A stretch of DNA of 64,000 bases, taken from positions 806,001 to 870,000 of the forward strand of contig JADJGQ010000001.1 of assembly GCA_016708025.1 (NCBI GenBank). The letters are read 5' to 3'. Origin of the DNA: a bacterium. Lineage in GTDB: Bacteria > Zixibacteria > MSB-5A5 > GN15 > FEB-12. Shown piece by piece: positions 51,513 to 60,890 of this stretch. Position 1 is the stretch's first letter. Every line of letters starts with the position of its first letter. Below the pieces are notes generated by a model. The model worked only from the letters and a program-made list of their open reading frames with translations, was not told the DNA's origin and did no database searches. Both the position numbers and the translations under genes were made by a program.

Positions 51513-52586
51513 ATGGAGATAAGGGATTTCACTCGTCGCATCGCCGTCACCGGCGGAGCCGGATTTATCGGCTCTAATTTGCTTCTTCGGCTTGTCCCGA
51601 AACACCCTGACTACCTGTTTGTTAATGTCGATTGCCTCACCTATGCCGGCAATTTGACCAATCTGGTCTCGATCGAAAACGCCCCAAATTACGCTTTCGC
51701 CAAAGCAAATATCTGCGATTTCGAGTCACTGCAAGAGCTGTTTGAACGGTACCAACTCAACGGTCTGATCCATCTCGCGGCTGAATCCCACGTGGATCGA
51801 TCTATCTCCGGACCAGCCGAGTTCATCACCACGAATATCATCGGGACATTCAATCTGCTTGAGCTGGCGCGCGAGGCAAACAAACGTGAACCATTCCGGT
51901 TCCACCATGTTTCCACCGATGAGGTGTATGGTTCACTCGGTGACCACGGCTTCTTCAACGAGGAGAGCCCGTTCCGTCCAAACTCACCCTATTCGGCCAG
52001 TAAAGCGTCGGCGGACCATCTCGTTCGTGCGTATCACAAAACGTATGGTCTCGATGTCGTCACGACCAATTGCTCCAACAACTATGGTCCATATCAATTT
52101 CCGGAGAAACTGATTCCCCTGATGATCCGGAATGCCGTCGCGGGCTTACCCCTGCCGGTGTATGGCGATGGCGGCAATGTGCGAGATTGGCTGTATGTCG
52201 AGGACCACTGCATCGCCCTCGATCTGGTCTTCCATAAGGGGATCACCGGGAAGACCTACGCGATCGGCGGTCACAGCGAGATCAGCAATCTGTCGTTGGT
52301 GCAATTGCTCTGCAAGACAATCGATGAGTCTCTTGGTGGAGGCCCACGTGAGTCGCTAATCACCTTCGTAACCGACCGTCCCGGCCATGACCGCCGTTAT
52401 GCGATTGATGCCTCTCGTATCAAGAATGAACTTGGCTGGACGCCATCATGCACCTTCGAAGATGGGTTGCGCAGGACCGTGCGATGGTATTTGGAGCATG
52501 CCGAATGGCTTGAAAACTGCATCAGCGGTGAGTATCTTCAATATTATGAACGGATGTATCACGATCGCACACTGGGGAAACGATGA
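51513..52586 (+). CDS. rfbB: dTDP-glucose 4,6-dehydratase
   Basis: This 357-residue extended SDR enzyme has the NAD site AVTGGAGFIGSNLLLRL, the active-site STDEVYGSLGDHG and the YSASKASADHLVRAY catalytic Tyr/Lys block. It makes dTDP-4-keto-6-deoxyglucose. It opens the dTDP-rhamnose set, and rfbA overlaps its end by four bases. The AGGAG upstream is 13 bases from the ATG, rather long. Confidence 0.95.
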   Translation: MEIRDFTRRIAVTGGAGFIGSNLLLRLVPKHPDYLFVNVDCLTYAGNLTNLVSIENAPNYAFAKANICDFESLQELFERYQLNGLIHLAAESHVDRSISGPAEFITTNIIGTFNLLELAREANKREPFRFHHVSTDEVYGSLGDHGFFNEESPFRPNSPYSASKASADHLVRAYHKTYGLDVVTTNCSNNYGPYQFPEKLIPLMIRNAVAGLPLPVYGDGGNVRDWLYVEDHCIALDLVFHKGITGKTYAIGGHSEISNLSLVQLLCKTIDESLGGGPRESLITFVTDRPGHDRRYAIDASRIKNELGWTPSCTFEDGLRRTVRWYLEHAEWLENCISGEYLQYYERMYHDRTLGKR

Positions 52587-53476
52587 GCAGTAAGGTCACA
52601 AAGGGGATCATTCTCGCCGGTGGAAGTGGCACCCGGCTCTATCCGGTTACGCAGGTTGTCTGCAAACAGCTTCTGCCGGTTTATGACAAACCAATGATCT
52701 ACTATCCGTTGTCGACCCTCATGCTGTTCGGGATTCAGGATATCCTGATCATCTCCACGCCACAGGATATACCAAAATTTGAAGCGTTGTTCGGGGATGG
52801 CCGTCAGCTTGGACTTTCCATCTCCTATGCCATACAACCGAAGCCGGAAGGGATCGCTCAGGCCTTTGTCATTGGCGAGAAGTTCATCGGCAATGACTCG
52901 GTCGCGCTCATTCTTGGTGACAATATTTTTTACGGTGTGTCCGATTTCCTGCCGTCCGCCTCAACCTTCCGCGATGGGGCATTGGTTTTCGGCTACTGGG
53001 TAAAAGACCCGGAAAGATACGGCGTCGCCGAGTTTGATGCTTCGGGCAAGGCGATCTCGATCGAGGAGAAGCCATCCAAGCCGAAATCGAACTTTGCGAT
53101 AACCGGGCTCTATCTGTATGACAATCAGGTGGTGAATATCGCAAAAAATCTCACTCCCTCGAAACGGGGAGAGCTGGAGATCACCGATGTTAACCGGGCC
53201 TATCTTGAGCAGGGGAATCTGAAAGTCGTGCGCCTTGGACGCGGTATCGCCTGGCTTGATACCGGCACGCATGAATCGATGCTTGATGCCGGCGAGTTCA
53301 TCGCCACCATCGAAAAGAGGCAGGGGCTCAAGGTCGCCTGTATCGAAGAGATTGCTTACCGCCAGCGATTCATCAATCGACAACAGATGGACAGCATCAT
53401 TGCCTCCATGGGGAATAACGAGTACCGACGGTATCTCGCAGACGTTATCAACGAAGTCAATGGCAGTCACTGGTAA
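52583..53476 (+). CDS. rfbA: Glucose-1-phosphate thymidylyltransferase
   Basis: This 297-residue enzyme has GIILAGGSGTRLYPVTQVVC, then KQLLPVYDKPMIYYPLSTLM, then LILGDNIFYG and EKPSKPKSNFAITGLYLYDN. It makes dTDP-glucose, the substrate of RfbB. It overlaps rfbB by four bases, and rfbD begins 17 bases before its stop. Confidence 0.95.
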   Translation: MSSKVTKGIILAGGSGTRLYPVTQVVCKQLLPVYDKPMIYYPLSTLMLFGIQDILIISTPQDIPKFEALFGDGRQLGLSISYAIQPKPEGIAQAFVIGEKFIGNDSVALILGDNIFYGVSDFLPSASTFRDGALVFGYWVKDPERYGVAEFDASGKAISIEEKPSKPKSNFAITGLYLYDNQVVNIAKNLTPSKRGELEITDVNRAYLEQGNLKVVRLGRGIAWLDTGTHESMLDAGEFIATIEKRQGLKVACIEEIAYRQRFINRQQMDSIIASMGNNEYRRYLADVINEVNGSHW

Positions 53477-54350
53477 AATACTGATCACCGGCTGCCAGGG
53501 GCAGCTCGGCATGGACCTGATGGGGTATCTCTGCGACCATGCGACCGTGGTCGGGATCGACCAGGCCGATGTCGATATCTGCAATTTTACGGGACTGCTG
53601 GAGACCTTTCGCGCCATCAAACCGCAGTGGGTCATTCATACAGCCGCATATACCGATGTAGATGGTTGCGAAGCGAATCCCGGTCTGGCGCAGGCGATCA
53701 ACGCTGATGGCACCGAAAATGTCGCTCGAGCAGCCACCAAAGTTGGCGCCAACATGCTTTACTACTCGACCGATTACGTCTTCGATGGTCACTCGAACCG
53801 TCCGTATCTTGAGACCGACGAGGTCAACCCGCAGACCGCTTATGGACGATCCAAGGCTGATGGGGAAGAGCGTGTGAAGGTATGTGTCGACAACTACGTG
53901 GTTATGCGAATCAGTTGGGTGTATGGCCTATACGGTAAGAATTTTGTCAAAACAATTCTCCGCTTGGGGCGTGAGTTTCAAGAGGCAAAGTTGTCAGGGA
54001 AGGCATTGCCGCCGCTGAAGGTGGTTGACGACCAGCACGGTAACCCAACGTGGACAGCGGAGATAGCGCGACAAACGAAAGTGATACTTGATAGCGGCAT
54101 CTTTGGGTTATTGCATGCAACCTCAGAGGGGGAGACCACCTGGTATCGCCTCGCACGCCAGATCTTTGATGAGATGCATATAGCGGCTGACCTGGAACCG
54201 TGCAGCTCCGAGCAATTTCCTAGACCGGCGCCGCGCCCGAAATATTCTGTTCTGGAGAACGCCCGGCTCAAAGAGGCAGGGCTGAATCTGATGAGTCCGC
54301 ACGATGCCGCACTGCACCAGTTCCTGTCGACCCATGGAGAAAAACTGTGA
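53460..54350 (+). CDS. rfbD: dTDP-4-dehydrorhamnose reductase
   Basis: This 296-residue SDR-type protein has ILITGCQGQLGMDLMGYL, then IHTAAYTDVDGCEANPGLA, then YYSTDYVFDGHSNRPYLETD and AYGRSKADGEE. It gives dTDP-L-rhamnose as the last step. The ATG at 53460 fits the family N-terminus. The frame is open 225 bases further upstream but inside rfbA. Confidence 0.93.
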   Translation: MAVTGKILITGCQGQLGMDLMGYLCDHATVVGIDQADVDICNFTGLLETFRAIKPQWVIHTAAYTDVDGCEANPGLAQAINADGTENVARAATKVGANMLYYSTDYVFDGHSNRPYLETDEVNPQTAYGRSKADGEERVKVCVDNYVVMRISWVYGLYGKNFVKTILRLGREFQEAKLSGKALPPLKVVDDQHGNPTWTAEIARQTKVILDSGIFGLLHATSEGETTWYRLARQIFDEMHIAADLEPCSSEQFPRPAPRPKYSVLENARLKEAGLNLMSPHDAALHQFLSTHGEKL

Positions 54351-54820
54351 TCCTCGAATGTCCCATCCCCGGCGTGATGATCAGGCAACTTGAACCTTTC
54401 ACGGACAGCCGCGGATGGCTGATCGAGATCTTTCGCCATGACGAGTTGCCGGCTGAATTTCATCCGGTGATGTGTTACCTTTCGATGACCCGTCCAGGAG
54501 TGACACGCGGCCCGCACGAACACCGTGAACAGGCCGACCTGTTTGCATTCCTGGGGCCATCGACATTCCGCCTGTACCTCTGGGATACGCGACCTGAATC
54601 CGAGACCTTCAAAACCTCCTGTCGGTTTGATTTTGGTGAAACGAATCGAGCCATCGTGATCGTCCCGCCCGGAGTGGTGCACGCCTATAAGAACATTGGC
54701 ACAGTCGATGGAATCGTGTATAATGCGCCGAATAGACTATACGCCGGATGGGGGAGGAAAGAGGCAGTTGATGAGATCCGGCATGAGAATGACCCAGATT
54801 CACCGTTCAGGTTAGACTGA
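54347..54820 (+). CDS. Short RmlC-like dTDP-sugar epimerase family protein
   Basis: This 157-residue cupin-type protein has EPFTDSRGWLIEIFRHDELP, then RPGVTRGPHEHREQADLFAF (the His cluster), then VIVPPGVVHAYKNIGTVDGI. It matches the short dTDP-4-dehydrorhamnose 3,5-epimerase-like family rather than the classic 180-residue RmlC. It probably supplies the missing epimerase between RfbB and RfbD, but the shorter form may act on another keto-sugar. The GTG start overlaps rfbD. Confidence 0.8.
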   Translation: MILECPIPGVMIRQLEPFTDSRGWLIEIFRHDELPAEFHPVMCYLSMTRPGVTRGPHEHREQADLFAFLGPSTFRLYLWDTRPESETFKTSCRFDFGETNRAIVIVPPGVVHAYKNIGTVDGIVYNAPNRLYAGWGRKEAVDEIRHENDPDSPFRLD

Positions 54821-55395
54821 TGAAAGAACTGATACAGAAGACGATCGCCGAGCATCTGGCGGTCACCATGGCAGTGAATGGCCAGTTGATCGAACAGATC
54901 GCTGAGGTGGGCAAGCGTTTGATTGCCACACTTGAGGCAGGCAACAAGATACTGCTCTGTGGGAATGGCGGATCGGCCGCCGATGCCCAGCATATCGCTG
55001 CAGAGATGACCGGGCGGTATCTCGCCAAAAATCGTCGTCCACTTCCGGCAATCGCATTGACGACTGACACTTCCGCCTTGACCGCTATCGGCAATGATTT
55101 TGGTATCGAGCAGATATTCTCTCGCCAGGTTGAGGCTTTGGGAAAGAAGGGGGATTTCCTGATCGCCATCTCTACTTCTGGCAATTCCTCCAATGTCTTG
55201 GCCGCGGCGGCTACGGCACGCAGAGCGCAGATGACTGTCATCGGAATCACCGGCGGTAACGGTGGAGAGCTAAAGGCCGCATCCGACCTTGCTTTGATCG
55301 TCCCATCATCTCACACGCCGCATATTCAGGAAATGCATATCCTGATCGCCCATATTCTGTGCGATCTGGTAGACCGTCATTTCGCGATCTCGTAG
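54820..55395 (+). CDS. gmhA: Sedoheptulose 7-phosphate isomerase GmhA-like
   Basis: This 191-residue SIS-domain protein has LCGNGGSAADAQHIAAEMTG, then SALTAIGNDFGIEQIFSRQV, then IAISTSGNSSNVLAAA. It starts the ADP-heptose pathway, forming D-glycero-manno-heptose 7-phosphate. No other heptose gene is in the window. It overlaps the previous stop by one base (TGATG). Confidence 0.9.
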   Translation: MKELIQKTIAEHLAVTMAVNGQLIEQIAEVGKRLIATLEAGNKILLCGNGGSAADAQHIAAEMTGRYLAKNRRPLPAIALTTDTSALTAIGNDFGIEQIFSRQVEALGKKGDFLIAISTSGNSSNVLAAAATARRAQMTVIGITGGNGGELKAASDLALIVPSSHTPHIQEMHILIAHILCDLVDRHFAIS

Positions 55396-55682
55396 CGGTC
55401 GTTTCGGAAATCTTTTCCTTCACACGCCAGTAATCGTTTCCGTTTTCTATCGGTCAACCGGAGGCGGTGGAATCTTCGCTAAGTCTAAGCTATGGTTCCA
55501 CAAAGCGATGCTGATCTGTCTCCTTTTCGGCACTCTTCTTGATATATTGAAAGCGGATAGATACGGACATCTGTCGCATGCACCTCCAGCCACCGTGGCC
55601 AGTGTAGCACATGGGCTGGTTTCGTCGAGTTTTGGTTGAACTGTTGCGGGTAGGGGCATACGTTGCCTGTTCATCAAGGATG

Positions 55683-57254
55683 ATGACTGTGACCGATATT
55701 GTAACATCAGAAATTGACATAGCTTCCAAATCTCCCGAGGCACAGCCGTTCCGCTATTCCGGACGGCAACTAGCCCGTAACAGCCTGTATAATTATGCCG
55801 GTCTGATCGCACCGCTGGTGGTCGGTTTTGTGTCGATCCCGGTGCTGGTGGCGAATTTGGGGACCGATCGGTTTGGCTTGCTGTCGCTGGCCTGGATGGT
55901 GGTTGGCTATTTCAATATTTTCGATATGGGGATTGGCCGCGCCACCACCAAGTTTGTCGCCGAATACAGCGCCCAGGGAAGAAAAGCGGAACTCGCCCCC
56001 CTGGTACTCAACGCACTCGTGCTGGCGGGAAGCGGCGGACTGATCGGCACGATTCTGGTTTCGCTACTGGCCCCAACCGTCGTTAATGACTGGCTGAATA
56101 TTCCGCCGGAACTTCGCGCTGAAGCGCTCGCAACCATGTACGTTGTGGCTGCGTCTATCCCGATCTTGCTGACCAATGCTTGCGCCCGTGGTGTGCTGGA
56201 GGCACAACAAAAATTCGCGCTGGCCAATTCCATTCGAGTGCCAAGCAGTGTCTCCGCATTTCTGGTCCCGATCTTGGTACTCCCATTCTCCCGCGACTTG
56301 TTTGTGATTGTCCTGGCCCTGACAATGGCCAAAACAATAGTCATGACCGTCTATCTGCGGTTTGCCCTTCGCGGTTTGGGGATCTGGAAATATGGGCGCA
56401 TCAGTCGCACCATGTTGCTGCAATTGTTGGGATACGGGAAGTGGGTGACGGTCAGCAATATCATCGCCCCAATGATGGGGCAGGCGGATCGCTTTCTGGT
56501 CGGCTCTTTCCTGACCCTGACAGCTGTAGCGTACTACGCAACTCCGTTTGACTTGATGACGAAATTGTTCATAATCCCGACCGGTCTGGTTACGGTCCTT
56601 TTCCCTGTATTCAGTTCCTACTCGGCCAAGCCGGGAGAGGATGTCGTGCGGCTGCATCAGAAAGCGGTGCGATATATTCTTCTCACCATGTTGCCGATCG
56701 TTGTCGGAGCGATCACGCTGGCTGAACCTTTCCTGAATCTCTGGCTCAATGCCGACTTTGCCGCACACAGTGCGATCGTCCTGCAACTCATGGCGGTTGG
56801 CGTGCTGATTAATTCCATCGCGCGCGTCCCGCTTTCGGCGATCGAAGCTCTCGGACGTCCTGACATGACCGCAACCATGTACCTGATCGAGCTGCCGATA
56901 TACATAGCGGCTCTCTGGTTTGCCACCACCCGATTTGGCATTGCCGGGGCAGCCATGGTCTGGACAGCCCGGCTGTTGATTGAATCAATTCTCCTGTTCA
57001 CTCTTTCTGCACGTGTGATCGGAACGCCGGGGGAGAGCCTCTGGCCGAAAGCGAAGATCTGCACGCTGGTGCTGACCTCACTCGCGCTTGCCTGGACGAT
57101 AACGTTTGTTCACTCGCCACTTCTTCGAGTGGCCGCGGCGTTTGGTCTTATTGCCGGTGTGGTCACCGTTGTCTGGATGCATGGGCTTAGTCTGAACGAG
57201 CGCGGAGAAGTGCTTCGCATAGTTACATCGCGAATCAAGCGGGGCAACTCATGA
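55683..57254 (+). CDS. Oligosaccharide flippase (Wzx/MATE-like)
   Basis: This protein has about 523 residues and 12 to 14 predicted membrane segments. The N-terminal region has NSLYNYAGLIAPLVVGFVSI and the typical LGTDRFGLLSLAWMVVGYFN segment, then MGIGRATTKFVAEYSAQGRK. It is a polysaccharide-lipid flippase (MurJ/Wzx superfamily). I chose the second of two adjacent ATGs at 55680 and 55683, as both are near AAGGA; a longer frame to 55611 exists. A 287-base gap precedes it, in which I see no gene. The next gene overlaps by four bases. Confidence 0.88.
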   Translation: MTVTDIVTSEIDIASKSPEAQPFRYSGRQLARNSLYNYAGLIAPLVVGFVSIPVLVANLGTDRFGLLSLAWMVVGYFNIFDMGIGRATTKFVAEYSAQGRKAELAPLVLNALVLAGSGGLIGTILVSLLAPTVVNDWLNIPPELRAEALATMYVVAASIPILLTNACARGVLEAQQKFALANSIRVPSSVSAFLVPILVLPFSRDLFVIVLALTMAKTIVMTVYLRFALRGLGIWKYGRISRTMLLQLLGYGKWVTVSNIIAPMMGQADRFLVGSFLTLTAVAYYATPFDLMTKLFIIPTGLVTVLFPVFSSYSAKPGEDVVRLHQKAVRYILLTMLPIVVGAITLAEPFLNLWLNADFAAHSAIVLQLMAVGVLINSIARVPLSAIEALGRPDMTATMYLIELPIYIAALWFATTRFGIAGAAMVWTARLLIESILLFTLSARVIGTPGESLWPKAKICTLVLTSLALAWTITFVHSPLLRVAAAFGLIAGVVTVVWMHGLSLNERGEVLRIVTSRIKRGNS

Positions 57255-58399
57255 CGCGGGGGAGCAAGAAGATCCTGATGCTGACGCATGAATTCCCGCC
57301 CATGCAGGGAGGGATATCCCGATATGCATCCGAGTTGGCAACTTCTGCCGTCACTTTGGGACATGAAGTAACGGTCATTGCACCGGACAGCTACGCGGAC
57401 TGCAGTGGAATTGATAGCTCATCCCCGTATGCGGTGCGTCGCTTTCGAGCCGCCGCCTATGGACCAAAGGAACTACCGTCGTTGTTTCGTCGCGCTTCCC
57501 GCATTGATACCAGTAATTTTGATATAGTCCATGCGGTCGATCCTTCTTTCGTCATGGCCCTGGCCTTCGTGCGCCATTTCCGAAAAGTCGAATACCAGGC
57601 GACCGTCTATGGCACAGATATCCTCGGACTGCGGACCTCCATCCAGGCGACCCTCACCGGAACTCGTCGCATGTATGAACGTCCAGCCCGTCTGATCGCA
57701 ATTTCCGATTTCACCCGCACAATGCTACTAGATAAGTGTCCGCATGTAGATAGCAACAAAGTCGATGTTTCACCCTTAGGTGTCAGCCGATACTGGTTTG
57801 AAGCGGCCGATGCAGACAATGTTCGCGAGCAGTTCGATATACCAAAAACAAATGATCTGCTGCTGACGGTCTCTCGTCTGGATAGCCGCAAAGGGCACCG
57901 GACAATGCTGAACGCATTGCGCGCACTTCCGTCAGAACTCAAATCCAAGTTGACGTACGCAATAGTCGGGACAGCTTCTGATGAATTATACCACCAGGAG
58001 ATCCTAAAACTTGCTGCCGAGTGCGGAGCGGATGTTCGCTTCCTTGGAAGATTGAGCGACCGCGATCTGCGCGCCCTGTATGCCAGCGCGACTCTGTTTT
58101 GTATGCCGGGCGAGCCGGATCCCCACAAGATCGAAGGCTTCGGATTGGTTTATCTGGAAGCAGCAGCCCAGGGGTTGCCTTCGCTTGCTAGTTCGATCGG
58201 CGCAGTCCCCGAAGTCGTACTTGATAACCAGACCGGATGGCTGGTTGAACCTGCCAATACTGACGCTGTCACCCAACGACTAATTCAACTCTTGGGCAAC
58301 AAACCGATGCTCCGTCAGGTGGGCCAGCTGGCGCGTAGCCGAGCCATGGAGTATACGTGGGAGAAGTGCGCTCGACTGACCTATGGGGAGGCGGCATGA
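57251..58399 (+). CDS. Family 4 glycosyltransferase
   Basis: This 382-residue GT-B protein has LMLTHEFPPMQGGISRYASE, the N-terminal acceptor side, and a C-terminal donor side with LLTVSRLDSRKGHRTMLNAL, then DRDLRALYASATLFCMPGEP, then EGFGLVYLEAAAQGLPSLAS. Its sugar is unknown. It is coupled by ATGA to the flippase and to the O-antigen-ligase-like gene. Confidence 0.93.
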   Translation: MTRGSKKILMLTHEFPPMQGGISRYASELATSAVTLGHEVTVIAPDSYADCSGIDSSSPYAVRRFRAAAYGPKELPSLFRRASRIDTSNFDIVHAVDPSFVMALAFVRHFRKVEYQATVYGTDILGLRTSIQATLTGTRRMYERPARLIAISDFTRTMLLDKCPHVDSNKVDVSPLGVSRYWFEAADADNVREQFDIPKTNDLLLTVSRLDSRKGHRTMLNALRALPSELKSKLTYAIVGTASDELYHQEILKLAAECGADVRFLGRLSDRDLRALYASATLFCMPGEPDPHKIEGFGLVYLEAAAQGLPSLASSIGAVPEVVLDNQTGWLVEPANTDAVTQRLIQLLGNKPMLRQVGQLARSRAMEYTWEKCARLTYGEAA

Positions 58400-59694
58400 G
58401 TCACGCCTTGGCCGCGTCATCCAATCGTCGGGGATTCCTGATCGGAGCTATCTCCGTGCTGTTTGCTATCGGATTGTATGTCAATATCGGGAAGGTCCTG
58501 CTCGGATCGCGCACACTTCTCCTGGCGACCGATGTCATGATTCTTGCGCTTTGCGCTGTGGTGGCCGCTCTCTGGCTGAGCGGGCGAGCAAGAGCAGGTG
58601 CTGTTGAGCTGCTTATTGTTGCGTTTACTATCGTCGGGACGCTGGAGCTGTTCCATCCAAACGTGCCATCCATTCTCCTTGGAATGGAAGGGTATCGTCG
58701 GTTGATCTTCCAGATGCTCGGATTTCTTGTCGGGATAGTTGCGATCCGCAAACGCGGCGATATACTCTTTCTCTGGAAATTACTGGCGTTCTGTGCCGTG
58801 CCGATACTTCTCTACTCGATAAAGCAATTCTTTGTCATCTCCGACTTTGACCAGGCCCTGATCGAAAGCACCGCCGCCGACATGGATACCTGGCAGATAT
58901 TTGGAAAGATCCGGTCGTTTGGATTATTCTCCGGCCCGTTTCATCTGGGGATTTTCGCCGGACTGATCTTCTGGATAGCCGTTGCTCTTCGAGCGGAGAC
59001 CAGAAGCCGATGGTTCACCTGGCTGGCGGCTCTTGCTGTGTGCGCCTGCGTTGCTTCGCTGACTCGCGCCAGCCTGATAGCACTGCTAGTCTCGATCCCT
59101 GTTGTCCTCGTGTTTGTCCTGCGTCATGCCCGCGGCAGAGTAATAGCTATCGCGCTGACGGTACTAATAACCGGCGTGGTTGGATTCTATATCGCAAAAG
59201 CGACTTCAAGCACGGTCGCTTCGGTTGTCGAAGGTTACTCGTTGCTGGAATCACTGCAGAACGATGGCCGATTGCAGGGGAGATTTGAGGATTACAGTCA
59301 CGCAGTCAAAACGCTTGTCGATTATCCGCTCGGTGCCGGAATGGGGAGTGCATCGGATGCGATGGGAGCTCATTTTGCCGCATCTAACGGCCTGCATATC
59401 ACGAGTCATAATCTCTTTCTCTGGGTCGGCCTGGAGACTGGCCTGATCGGGCTGTTGCTGTTTATTGGGATTCTTTTTTCAATTTTTCTGGCGGCTCGCA
59501 AGCTGGTCGCTCTTGATGACCGACCATTGGCGATGGCCGCATTTGGCGCACTTGTGGTGATCCTGATCTCCGGCCTGACCGGCTCCACGCTATCAGCTTA
59601 TCCGGTCAACCTGATCTTTTGGACACTCTCGGGCTGTTATGTCGGCTACCTCAGGACATTGGAATGGAACAGAAAACCAGGAGTGAGTAAATGA
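58396..59694 (+). CDS. O-antigen ligase-like membrane protein (WaaL/Wzy family)
   Basis: This protein has about 432 residues and 10 or more predicted segments. The ATG at 58396 overlaps the previous stop and has GGGGAGG four bases upstream. The large loop has LQGRFEDYSHAVKTLVDYPL, then GAGMGSASDAMGAHFAASNG, then LHITSHNLFLWVGLETGLIG, which resembles the Wzy_C signature. It either ligates or polymerises the glycan. Which of these cannot be read. Confidence 0.82.
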   Translation: MSHALAASSNRRGFLIGAISVLFAIGLYVNIGKVLLGSRTLLLATDVMILALCAVVAALWLSGRARAGAVELLIVAFTIVGTLELFHPNVPSILLGMEGYRRLIFQMLGFLVGIVAIRKRGDILFLWKLLAFCAVPILLYSIKQFFVISDFDQALIESTAADMDTWQIFGKIRSFGLFSGPFHLGIFAGLIFWIAVALRAETRSRWFTWLAALAVCACVASLTRASLIALLVSIPVVLVFVLRHARGRVIAIALTVLITGVVGFYIAKATSSTVASVVEGYSLLESLQNDGRLQGRFEDYSHAVKTLVDYPLGAGMGSASDAMGAHFAASNGLHITSHNLFLWVGLETGLIGLLLFIGILFSIFLAARKLVALDDRPLAMAAFGALVVILISGLTGSTLSAYPVNLIFWTLSGCYVGYLRTLEWNRKPGVSK

Positions 59695-60890
59695 ACCTCC
59701 TGATCATCCCATTCCACGATTGGCGCAAGGTGCAGCGCGAAGGGGAGAGGACGCGCGATGCGCATTTGATCCGCGAAATGGCCGACTCCGATCAGGTTGA
59801 CAAGATACTGATTGTAAATCGCCCTATCAGCCTGCCGGAGATGGTTTATCGTCGAACGTGGTGGAAATGTGAAGGAGATCTTCTTCACTCTGACTCGCGC
59901 GGCCATCTGGTACAGGTAGCTCCCAAGACCTATGTATTGGATACGCTTGATAAATCGATTGTCGGCCCGCTGATCAGGGGGAAAAGGCACTTTTTTGATG
60001 CATACGGTAGCCAAGCGCTGAAAGCGTCAGTCGACTGGCATCTGATCATGCTGGGCATGCACGATTTTTCTACAATCAGTTTTAATGTCTACGCCGCCGA
60101 GCTGTTTGCGCAACTCGATTCCGATCTTCGCCATTTTGACGCATGGGATAATTTCCTCCGTTTTCCATCCAACCAGAAGATCCGGCCGGAGCTTGAATCA
60201 GCCTACGCAACGTATGCCCGGACCGCAACATCCTGGTCGACCAACTCGGAAGAAAACAGCGCATTCTACAATGTCATGCACCAGATTCCGGATTGCTCAG
60301 TGATCAGGAATGGTGTTCGTCCTGAGCTGTTTCAAATTGATTACCCGATCCCTGACGATCTCCAGAATGTCGCACGGCCGATTGTTGGCATGGGCCTCAA
60401 GGTAACTCACCTTCTCGATGTCGACCTGCTCAACCAAGTGATCTGGAACAACCCCGGCATCTCATTTGTCCTGATCGGCCAGATTCTTGATCGAGCCGTA
60501 TACGACCGAATTCGCAAAGTGGCCAACTTCCACTACCTGGGCGACAAACACTACCGTGACTATCCGGCCTATGTCCGGCATTTTGATGTCTGTTTGATCC
60601 CTTACTGCGTCGGCGACAAACAACATGGCGGCGACGCCATCAAATTCTACGAATATCTGGCCGCCGACAAGCCGGTCGTCTCAACTCCGGGTAACGGCGT
60701 GACTGACAGCTTTGAAGGGGTCTGGTTGGAGACGTCGCATTCCCGTTTCTCCGATGCCGTTCAGTCCGCTGTCAACTGCGGCCCGATTCGACGAGACCTG
60801 CCAGTCGAGTTAACCTGGGCACACAAGTCCGAACAGATGCTTACCGCCCTTTCTCATTCCACCGACCGAAAGGAGCTGTATGTCGTCTGA
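59691..60890 (+). CDS. Glycosyltransferase (GT-B, family 1/4-like)
   Basis: This 399-residue protein has NLLIIPFHDWRKVQREGERT at the start. Its C-terminal half has VGMGLKVTHLLDVDLLNQVI, then FHYLGDKHYRDYPAYVRHFD, then DAIKFYEYLAADKPVVSTPG, which is a typical nucleotide-sugar side of a GT-B enzyme. The N-terminal half is divergent. Its sugar is unknown. It overlaps both neighbours. Confidence 0.82.
   Translation: MNLLIIPFHDWRKVQREGERTRDAHLIREMADSDQVDKILIVNRPISLPEMVYRRTWWKCEGDLLHSDSRGHLVQVAPKTYVLDTLDKSIVGPLIRGKRHFFDAYGSQALKASVDWHLIMLGMHDFSTISFNVYAAELFAQLDSDLRHFDAWDNFLRFPSNQKIRPELESAYATYARTATSWSTNSEENSAFYNVMHQIPDCSVIRNGVRPELFQIDYPIPDDLQNVARPIVGMGLKVTHLLDVDLLNQVIWNNPGISFVLIGQILDRAVYDRIRKVANFHYLGDKHYRDYPAYVRHFDVCLIPYCVGDKQHGGDAIKFYEYLAADKPVVSTPGNGVTDSFEGVWLETSHSRFSDAVQSAVNCGPIRRDLPVELTWAHKSEQMLTALSHSTDRKELYVV

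Noticed and set aside
55447..55812. Antisense frame before the flippase
   Set aside because: It has no motif, overlaps the real flippase start and has no good ribosome-binding site.
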